A stretch of 64,000 nucleotides of DNA from Psychromonas ingrahamii 37 (GTDB lineage: Bacteria; Pseudomonadota; Gammaproteobacteria; Enterobacterales; Psychromonadaceae), in the NCBI RefSeq assembly GCF_000015285.1, contig NC_008709.1, positions 1,054,001 through 1,118,000 of the forward strand, in the 5' to 3' direction. The position numbers and the translations under genes were made by a program. Below the pieces are notes generated by a model. It worked only from the letters and a program-made list of their open reading frames with translations, was not told where the DNA came from and made no database searches. This document shows, in pieces, positions 57,965 through 64,000 of this stretch; position 1 is the stretch's first letter; each line of letters begins with the position of its first letter.

Positions 57965-59305
57965 TTACAAACTCATCGCTGCAATCCAGCCAAATACCAT
58001 TAAGGGTAGGTTATAGTGAATAAAGGTCGGTACAACGGTATCCCAAATATGATCGTGTTTACCATCGGCGTTTAGACCCGCTGTCGGCCCCAGAGTCGAG
58101 TCCGACGCCGGTGAACCTGCATCCCCCAACGCCGCTGCTGTTCCAACTAATGCGATGATTGCCATCGGTGAAAATCCAAATGAGAGGGCAAGAGGAACGT
58201 AAATAGTGGCAATAATTGGAATAGTTGAAAAAGAAGAGCCTATTCCCATGGTCACTAACAAACCGACTACCAGCATTAATACGGCTGCTAGTGGTTTATT
58301 TTGGCCAATATTTGCAGATAACATCTCAACCAGGGTGTCTACGCTACCCGTGGCTTTCATTACGGCTGTAAAACCGGCAGCGGCAATCATAATAAAACCG
58401 ATCATTGCCATCATATGCACACCTTTAGTAAATACATCTTGCGTTTCTTTCCAAGCTATAACACCACCAAAGGTAAAGACGACAAATCCAGCCAATGCGC
58501 CGACTATCATCGAGCCTGACAATAACTGTATGCTTAATGTTGCTGAAATTGCAATCAAGGCAACCACTATATGGCGCTTGTTTAAGGGGGTTTTTGCGGG
58601 TTTTTGATTTTCTGCGGGTGTAAATAGTGACTCTCCCTGAGGATAATCCCGTGGCTTACGGTAGCTAATAAAGACTGCAATCAGTAAACCGGTAACCATA
58701 CCTAAAGCAGGTAAGATCATTGCTGTTGGAACCTGGCTGGCGGTTACTTCCAGGCCATTATCATGTAAATTTTTTAATAATATATTATTTAAAAAGATAC
58801 CGCCAAAACCTATCGGTAAAACCATATAAGGCGTGATTAAACCAAAGGTTAATATACACGCCACTAAGCGTCTGTCTAAACGTAATTTTGTAAATACGCT
58901 GATCAGTGGTGGAATTAAAATGGGAATAAAGGCGATATGCACAGGGATAATATTCTGTGATGAAATAGTTATTAATAAAATTAAAGATAACACCACATAT
59001 TTTATCACGTAGGTTAAATGATCCGGGTGCCTGCCATGTACTTTATTAATAACTGTTTGTGCTAATAAATCGGTAATACCTGATTTAGAAATTGCCACTG
59101 CAAATGCACCCAGCATAGCGTAACTTAATGCAATGGTTGCACCGCCACCCAATCCTCCTTCAAAAGCACTGACGGTATCAGAGACTGACATACCGGCACT
59201 TAACCCTCCGATTAATGCACTTAATGTTAATGCTATTACTACATTAATACGCATTAAAGACAAAGCCAGCATCACGCAGACTGAGAGTACAACGGGGTTG
59301 ATCAT
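57965..59305 (-). CDS. Na+/H+ antiporter family (NhaC/YuiF-type) membrane protein
   Basis: 446 residues from ATG 59305, which has AGGA seven bases upstream; a TTG 21 bases upstream is disfavoured. About 11-12 transmembrane segments: [46 protein letters not shown], a conserved mid-part GGIFLNN and [22 protein letters not shown], ending [23 protein letters not shown]. The last motif is characteristic of this antiporter family. Likely sodium export or organic-ion/proton exchange; substrate not proven. Fits marine life. Confidence 0.8.
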   Translation of the reverse strand: MINPVVLSVCVMLALSLMRINVVIALTLSALIGGLSAGMSVSDTVSAFEGGLGGGATIALSYAMLGAFAVAISKSGITDLLAQTVINKVHGRHPDHLTYVIKYVVLSLILLITISSQNIIPVHIAFIPILIPPLISVFTKLRLDRRLVACILTFGLITPYMVLPIGFGGIFLNNILLKNLHDNGLEVTASQVPTAMILPALGMVTGLLIAVFISYRKPRDYPQGESLFTPAENQKPAKTPLNKRHIVVALIAISATLSIQLLSGSMIVGALAGFVVFTFGGVIAWKETQDVFTKGVHMMAMIGFIMIAAAGFTAVMKATGSVDTLVEMLSANIGQNKPLAAVLMLVVGLLVTMGIGSSFSTIPIIATIYVPLALSFGFSPMAIIALVGTAAALGDAGSPASDSTLGPTAGLNADGKHDHIWDTVVPTFIHYNLPLMVFGWIAAMSL

Positions 59306-59573
59306 AAATTTTCCTAACTCATTCAATAAAATAAAGTCGGCATCTTACGCGAGTATTTTTTGATGGCAAATTTAATTAAGGATATTAGACGCTTTTTTGT
59401 TAGGGCTATTAATACATTTCACTTAACCATTTACGCATTCAATACTGCAAATGGCTGATAAACATTTCATCTCTTACTGTCTTCAGTGCAGAGAATAAAA
59501 TCAGAATGGTATATTTTAATTAATAAATTATAATACTTTTCCCAGAAGGCCATTAGATAAGTCTGATGCTTTA

Positions 59574-60134
59574 TTATTTATCAATCTTTTTTTTATATGC
59601 AAAAAAAATAAAACCCGCGATAGCGCCGTAAAGATGCGCATTAACTAATACTTCTGCCGCAATTAAATTGATCGTACTTTGCGATGCGCCAAACATTTGC
59701 TCATAAATAATCTTAATAACCAGACCTGCTCCCAGCAGATAACCCCAGGGATCTTTCTTCGCAATATCGGTGACAACCCCGTAGCTAAATAAACCGTGTA
59801 AAACACCCGATAAGCCCACATACCAAATAACCTCAGTATCAAAGAAAAACAGGCATAACCCGATAAATAAACTGCAGAAAATAATGATTGGGAAAATTTT
59901 AATGGTCTTAAAAAGATCAACAAATAATGCCAAAGTGATCACTAAGCCCACGATATTTAATACCAGATGATTAAAATTAGTATGGCAAAATGTGGCACTA
60001 ATCAGTCTCCAAATTTCTCCTTCTGCTATGCCATTATGGTAATATGCCAGTAGTTCACTGGCTTCCGGCTCAAACAAATAAAGTATAAGAGTCAGTAATA
60101 TTATCAATGACGTTTCGATAATAAGAGAGCGCAT
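59574..60134 (-). CDS. rrtA: Rhombosortase (GlyGly-CTERM sorting protease)
   Basis: 186 residues, six transmembrane segments. Rhomboid serine protease motifs: GEIWRLISATFCHTNFNHLVLN (39-60), catalytic Ser109 in GLSGVLHG and catalytic His167 in NAHLYGAIAG. The short length and motif spacing fit rhombosortases that cleave the GlyGly-CTERM tails of secreted proteins. No GlyGly-CTERM protein is encoded in the window. Start has AAGGA; it is divergent from the next gene with only 29 bases between start codons. Confidence 0.88.
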   Translation of the reverse strand: MRSLIIETSLIILLTLILYLFEPEASELLAYYHNGIAEGEIWRLISATFCHTNFNHLVLNIVGLVITLALFVDLFKTIKIFPIIIFCSLFIGLCLFFFDTEVIWYVGLSGVLHGLFSYGVVTDIAKKDPWGYLLGAGLVIKIIYEQMFGASQSTINLIAAEVLVNAHLYGAIAGFIFFAYKKKIDK

Positions 60135-60163
60135 CGGTTTCCTTTATTAAGAGATTTTTATAA

Positions 60164-60790
60164 ATGAGTAAAAGAGCTGTTTGCAAACGCTGCTTAAAAG
60201 CCCAATCTGCCTGTATCTGCTCAGCGATCCAGTTGATTGATAATCAACACTTTGTGCATGTATTGCAAGATCCCGGTGAAGAAAAAAATGCGATAGGCAC
60301 TGCGCGAATTTTGGGGCTGTCATTAAAACGATCAAAAATTAGCGTAGGGGTATTGTTTGATGCCGGTTTATTTGATTTACAGAATAGCTATTTAGTTTTT
60401 CCCGATGCCTCGGCAGTCCCTACGGAGCAGCTTGTTAATCTGAAAAAAATTAATAACCACAGCGTTTTTATTTTGCTCGATGGCAGTTGGAAAAAAGCCT
60501 ACAAATTATTGATGAGTAATGTTTTTTTACAGAATTTGCCGAAGATATCAATTAATATAGATAAAAAAAGCGAGTATCGTATTCGTAAATCACCACGTGA
60601 TGATGGTTTGTCGACGGTTGAAGCGGGTTATTATTTACTTTCCCAATTGGAAGAAAATAAAGAAAAATTTGTCCCCTTATTAACCAGTTTTAATAGAATG
60701 ATCGACTATCAAATAGCATCTATGCCGGCGGCGATCTATAAAAAGCACTATCTGGATAAAAAACCAACATCCAAAGAAATGTTTAAGTGA
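60164..60790 (+). CDS. tapT: DTW-domain tRNA-uridine aminocarboxypropyltransferase
   Basis: 208 residues. N-terminal cysteine cluster CKRCLKAQSACIC (8-20) and DTW domain with VLQDPGEEKNAIGTARIL (about 45) and the catalytic-type motif LLDGSWKKAYKLL (about 108; DGSW for DTW). The family adds acp3 to U47 of tRNA with S-adenosylmethionine. The DGSW replacement is a common variant. Followed 41 bases later by arfB, same strand. Confidence 0.85.
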   Translation: MSKRAVCKRCLKAQSACICSAIQLIDNQHFVHVLQDPGEEKNAIGTARILGLSLKRSKISVGVLFDAGLFDLQNSYLVFPDASAVPTEQLVNLKKINNHSVFILLDGSWKKAYKLLMSNVFLQNLPKISINIDKKSEYRIRKSPRDDGLSTVEAGYYLLSQLEENKEKFVPLLTSFNRMIDYQIASMPAAIYKKHYLDKKPTSKEMFK

Positions 60791-60831
60791 CCTAACAAAT
60801 TAAAAGATAATTTATAAGTTAAAGGAGTGTA

Positions 60832-61248
60832 ATGTTAAAAATATCAAATAATGTCGAGCTTGCTGACTGGGAAATCGACATGACTGCCATTCGTGCACAG
60901 GGAGCCGGCGGGCAAAATGTGAACAAAGTTTCCAGCGCGATTCATTTACGCTTTGATATCAAAAAATCAACCTTACCCGATTTTTATAAAGAGAGATTAT
61001 TAGCATTATCCGATAGCCGTATCACAGGCGATGGCGTGATAATAATCAAAGCTCAAAGCCATCGCACGCAAGAGAAAAATAGAGATGATGCACTGCAGCG
61101 TTTAAAGAACCTGATTGTCTCGGCAGCTGTGGTTCAAAAAGTACGACGAGCGACGAGAGCCACAAAAGGTTCACAACGTAAACGTATGGATAAAAAAACC
61201 CAAAGGGGACGGATTAAAAATCTGCGCAGTAAAAATAATGATGATTAA
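60832..61248 (+). CDS. arfB: Alternative ribosome-rescue factor ArfB (YaeJ)
   Basis: 138 residues. Class-I release factor GGQ motif in RAQGAGGQNVNKVSSAIHLRF (25-45) and a basic C-terminal tail rich in Arg/Lys (RATRATKGSQRKRMDKKTQRG) that enters the empty mRNA channel of stalled ribosomes. Hydrolyses peptidyl-tRNA on ribosomes stalled without a stop codon. Strong AAGGAG ribosome-binding site. Confidence 0.95.
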   Translation: MLKISNNVELADWEIDMTAIRAQGAGGQNVNKVSSAIHLRFDIKKSTLPDFYKERLLALSDSRITGDGVIIIKAQSHRTQEKNRDDALQRLKNLIVSAAVVQKVRRATRATKGSQRKRMDKKTQRGRIKNLRSKNNDD

Positions 61249-61527
61249 TACTCAATCAGCTGGTAAATACTCTGTTAAGCATGGGTTATATTTAAACTGT
61301 TTCCTGAAGTAGGCCGGTCAAAATGGGATACAATATTAAGGGAAGCGTTATTCCCTTGCGGCCGTTATGCCGCTGCGCGTTAGTCAGCAGATAGGGGGTA
61401 ACTGAATAGTGCAAAAATAATACTTTTTTATGATAATAACCTATCTACTCTGTTGATAACTGGTGTTTTTTCTATTAGCAATCTACAATATGCTCCATAT
61501 TTTCCATTTCAATATTCTTAGCAGATC
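61249..61527. other. Intergenic region between arfB and membrane-protein gene
   Basis: About 280 bases, no gene. GCGGCCGTTATGCCGC-like palindromic patch at about 61358-61374 lies in otherwise AT-rich DNA. Confidence 0.35.
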
Positions 61528-62526
61528 ATGACTCATTTAAAAAATACGCGTATACGGCATACTAAAGGTCCTTTTGCGATGACTGTTGTATACAGTTTCA
61601 CCGGCGCAGCCATTTTAGCCTCGATAATATTTTCTCTCTTATTATTTCTTTCTATCGACGAAAATCCCTGGATGAAGGTTTTATTTGGCGCATTGGCGGT
61701 GATTTTTGAACTGGGTAAGTTTTTTGCATGGTATGAATTTGGTGAACGTATCGCAAGGCGTCATTTGATCGCAGCCTTTTCGGCCTTTTCCTTTTATAGC
61801 GTATTGGCTGCTATTTCAATTGGGGGCAGTATAGGCGGCATTAATAGTGCGACTAATACTGCTCAACGTTATGTTGATGTACAGCAAAATAAAGTGGCTA
61901 TTTTTAATCTGCAGATTGCGGCGCTCGAAAAGCAGATCGATTTAAACAATATTGCTGCCGAAAAATATATTGAACTTAACCGCATTGCAACGGGGGTTGT
62001 CAGGATTCAAAAAGAGAATGCTTTACTGCGACAAGAACAGGTTGAACTGGCCGTGCAGAGAGACCATTTACCCGTTGCAAGTCAAGGCTCAGTCTTCGGT
62101 CTGATTGGCAGTATTGCCGACGGACTTAAGATCAATGCCACGGATGCTCAACTGGGGCTGGTGGTATTTTTATCTGTCTTATTGGATCTTTTTGCGGCAT
62201 TTTTTGTCGGTTTAATCGGGGAAGAGCTGAGATTTAGACGCACTTTGGCAGGGGCGCTTCCGCAAAGCCCTATGCAATCGTCAGAAGTTGCTCAAAAAAG
62301 TCTGGCTGTAGATAATGAAATGGTCATCTCGCGCTCTGATATTTTATTTCAAAAAGCGCTGGATGTATTACTGAAGGGCGATGTTCGCTGCACTAAAAAA
62401 GCGATTGCCGATAAGCTTGCTATCAGTGCTGAAGAAGTTGATCTGATCTTTTTTGGTTTATTAGAAAAAGGTTTGGTTACCCAGAAAGCAAATCGTCATT
62501 TCAATTGGCAGGGTGAATCGGTCTAA
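61528..62526 (+). CDS. Four-helix membrane protein with coiled coil and winged-helix-like end, uncharacterised
   Basis: 332 residues. Hydrophobic segments at about 22-47, 49-70, 84-105 and 205-230; a coiled-coil stretch lies between the third and fourth (about 110-175, KVAIFNLQIAALEKQIDLNN). The C-terminal 65 residues (SDILFQKALDVLLKGDVRCTKKAIADKLAISAEEVDLIFFGLLEKGLVTQKANRHFNW) read like a winged helix. No family is recognised. Standing alone, no clear operon. Possibly a membrane-bound regulator or conjugation/partition-type protein; this is a guess from architecture. Confidence 0.7.
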   Translation: MTHLKNTRIRHTKGPFAMTVVYSFTGAAILASIIFSLLLFLSIDENPWMKVLFGALAVIFELGKFFAWYEFGERIARRHLIAAFSAFSFYSVLAAISIGGSIGGINSATNTAQRYVDVQQNKVAIFNLQIAALEKQIDLNNIAAEKYIELNRIATGVVRIQKENALLRQEQVELAVQRDHLPVASQGSVFGLIGSIADGLKINATDAQLGLVVFLSVLLDLFAAFFVGLIGEELRFRRTLAGALPQSPMQSSEVAQKSLAVDNEMVISRSDILFQKALDVLLKGDVRCTKKAIADKLAISAEEVDLIFFGLLEKGLVTQKANRHFNWQGESV

Positions 62527-63027
62527 ACAAAGTGAGCTTATTTTTACTTTTTTTACGTTAGCTATTTGAAAAGTAAAATTATCTCTTCTTCACAATATAC
62601 GAGTAAAAATTCAGAATCGTTCTATTTAGTCGCTGTTGTCGTTTTGATTCTCTAAATTACAATGCGTTTTGATTCTCTAAATTACAATGCGTTTTGATTC
62701 TCTAAATTACAATGCGTTATGAAAACATAAAAATCACTACAATCTTAATATTCAGAAGATGTTGGGCATAAATAATAAAGCTAACAGCAATAATCTGGAA
62801 CATATCTGCTAATTTAGGCTGTTTAAAAATAACACTCAGAATTTCAGCACTCCTCACTTTTTCTTTTCAATTTTCATCTCTTTTTTTGAGCACAATGTGC
62901 AATGTCTCTTATACTTTGGGAAGTATCAATCGAGTGGGTAATCTCTTTTTTAGGATTTTATCTTACATAAGAAAAATAGACATTTTGCATTTAAAAATTA
63001 TTTAACCATAAATATCAGGAGCAGAAG
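62527..63027. other. 500-bp intergenic region upstream of the methionine-rich protein
   Basis: No gene. Holds the 25-bp triple repeat (62640-62714), and an AGGAGCAG ribosome-binding site for the next gene at its end. Confidence 0.5.
62640..62714. repeat. Three tandem copies of a 25-bp repeat
   Basis: CGTTTTGATTCTCTAAATTACAATG is repeated exactly three times at 62640, 62665 and 62690. Identical copies suggest recent expansion. No spacers, so not a CRISPR. Lies about 300 bases upstream of the methionine-rich gene. Confidence 0.9.
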
Positions 63028-63660
63028 ATGAACAATAAAAAACTTAGCATCATAGCATTGGCGCTTGGCCTTACTTTCGCCAATATTTCAGTGAGTCAGG
63101 CACACGGAGGTATGCAAAATAATGCCGGTGGCTGGATGCACGGCGGCATGATGGATAGCGGAATAATGAATGGTGGCATGATGAATGGTGGCATGATGAA
63201 TGGTGGCATGATAAATGGCGGCATGATGTATGGTGGTATGATGAATGGCGGCATGATGAATGGTGGCATGATGAATGGCGGCATGATGAATGGTGGCATG
63301 ATGAATGGCGGCATGATGTTCTCATCATTAAACCTGACGGGTGAACAGCAGCAGCAAATTCAATCTATTATGACAGCGGCTATGGCTTCGATGCACAGTG
63401 GGCCAAACATGATGACAAATATGCAAGCTAGTACAGCAGAATCACAAGCACTGTTAAATAGCCCAACCTTTGACGACGCTAAAGCACGTGAAATAATAAG
63501 TAAACAGCAGGCCTTAATGGTTGATAATCAATTGCAGATGTTAAAAGCACATCATCACGCGTTTCAAGTGTTAACTGAGGCGCAGCAAGAACAAGTTAAT
63601 ACTTTGATGGCAGAACATCTTGCCCTGATGCAGCAATATATGAAGGGGTTTCAGCAGTAG
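63028..63660 (+). CDS. Methionine/glycine-repeat periplasmic protein, Spy/CpxP-like
   Basis: 210 residues. Signal peptide (1-25, cleavage SVSQA-H), then about eleven NGGMM pentapeptide repeats (about residues 37-93; one MINGG and one MYGG variant) encoded by a 15-base DNA repeat, then a helical domain with two LTxxQ-like motifs (LTGEQQQQIQSIM, about 99, and LTEAQQEQVNTLM, about 187) as in Spy/CpxP periplasmic chaperones. Methionine-rich periplasmic segments often bind Cu(I); metal binding is inferred. AGGAG ribosome-binding site. Repeat number may vary between strains. Confidence 0.8.
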   Translation: MNNKKLSIIALALGLTFANISVSQAHGGMQNNAGGWMHGGMMDSGIMNGGMMNGGMMNGGMINGGMMYGGMMNGGMMNGGMMNGGMMNGGMMNGGMMFSSLNLTGEQQQQIQSIMTAAMASMHSGPNMMTNMQASTAESQALLNSPTFDDAKAREIISKQQALMVDNQLQMLKAHHHAFQVLTEAQQEQVNTLMAEHLALMQQYMKGFQQ

Positions 63661-63734
63661 CAATGTCATGAGATGGGTCAATAACATTGCTGACTATATT
63701 TGTTATTCAGTTTATTACGCTTTAACCGCCAAGT

Positions 63735-63766
63735 ATTGTTGGCACTTTTATTGAAGTGCCAACAAT
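63735..63766 (+). terminator. Hairpin terminator of the methionine-rich gene
   Basis: 13-bp perfect stem ATTGTTGGCACTT/AAGTGCCAACAAT with a 6-base loop, 75 bases after the stop, followed by CTTTAG only. Strong hairpin, weak T-run. Confidence 0.65.
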
Positions 63767-63963
63767 CTTTAGATTGTCAGTGTATGCAAAAAGTCAGTGT
63801 GATTTTAACGCCAGAGGCTAAAGCACTCTTAGCTGCAATATCATTGGAGTTGGCCAGATCCTTTGATCAGTATCCTAATCCTTGTTGCGCAATAGCGCCA
63901 TTGATTAATACCCCTTTTTGATTAAAGTTGGTCATAACACTTTGGTTACATAAAGAGTCCCGA

Positions 63964-64000
63964 ATGTATGAATTACTGCCAGGTAAAACCCATCCTATCG
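63964..64000 (+). CDS. Possible start of a glycogen-debranching gene (3' part outside window)
   Basis: ATG at 63964 opens MYELLPGKTHPI, which resembles the conserved start of GlgX-type debranching enzymes (xELxxGxxxPLGA). AGAG lies about seven bases upstream. Only 12 codons are visible, so this is tentative. It would agree with the nearby glgP and pgm. Confidence 0.35.
   Translation, partial: MYELLPGKTHPI

Noticed and set aside
62640..62714. CRISPR or phage-like repeats at the 25-bp triplet
   Set aside because: Units are head-to-tail without spacers and only three copies exist.
63700..63921. 73-codon open frame after the methionine-rich gene
   Set aside because: It overlaps the terminator hairpin and has no coding features.

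Overview
The window is chromosomal DNA of a Gram-negative marine gammaproteobacterium. AT-rich, cold-adapted gene content, two secreted ice-binding-like (DUF3494-type) proteins, a 1.6-kdalton-residue NAD-glutamate dehydrogenase, rhombosortase, SeqA, UbiK and HlyU-family genes, and Vibrio/Shewanella/E. coli-like gene neighbourhoods (hemL-clcA-erpA, parC-plsC, ybfE-fldA-fur, ybfF/seqA-pgm) fit an Alteromonadales or Psychromonas-like sea-ice bacterium. The genus is an inference from content, not a database match.

Layout. 1-1208 is the 3' two-thirds of groEL. 1191-7377 is an accessory islet: a 486-bp stretch (groEL tail, its terminator, and the start of the next gene) occurs at both ends, and between the copies lie two tandem ice-binding-like genes, each with a near-identical 569-bp promoter plus signal-peptide segment and each followed by a broken reverse-transcriptase fragment; a broken serine-recombinase fragment sits between them. 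7209-15137 holds a zinc-motif/FAD monooxygenase, an AhpD-like protein with twin operators, and the NAD-glutamate dehydrogenase, ending in a heptamer repeat array. 15138-23139 holds tcdA, ilvC, a sulfurtransferase, ilvY, small metal/regulatory genes, ubiK and speB. 23158-30415 (minus) holds speA, rraB, plsC, parC and hemL. 31190-41961 holds clcA, erpA, an RND efflux pair, a TRIC-type channel, a periplasmic rhodanese, argA, fur, fldA, ybfE and a DUF2788 gene. 42057-49813 holds ybfF, seqA, pgm, glgP and a YfcZ-type gene, with a 90-bp tandem repeat between seqA and pgm. 49992-51311 is a DEAD-box helicase.

A second accessory islet (51334-55064) is bounded by a 98-bp direct repeat carrying the helicase terminator. 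It contains a hipA-like kinase gene overlapping a helix-turn-helix gene, preceded by a promoter studded with TGAGTA-type operators, plus gene relics. A membrane/coiled-coil gene and tRNA-Arg(CCT) follow. The remainder (56837-64000) is an AEC carrier, an NhaC-type antiporter, rhombosortase, a DTW-domain tRNA modification enzyme, arfB, a four-helix membrane protein, a methionine-rich Spy-like periplasmic protein, and probably the first codons of a glycogen-debranching gene.

How the genes work together: speA and speB are the two steps from arginine to putrescine, with argA supplying arginine; ilvC and its activator ilvY lie close by; pgm, glgP and the possible glgX belong to glycogen turnover; fur and fldA link iron status with redox. 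The most unusual feature is that both accessory islets are bounded by duplicated copies of the neighbouring housekeeping gene's 3' end and terminator, without an intact integrase or transposase.
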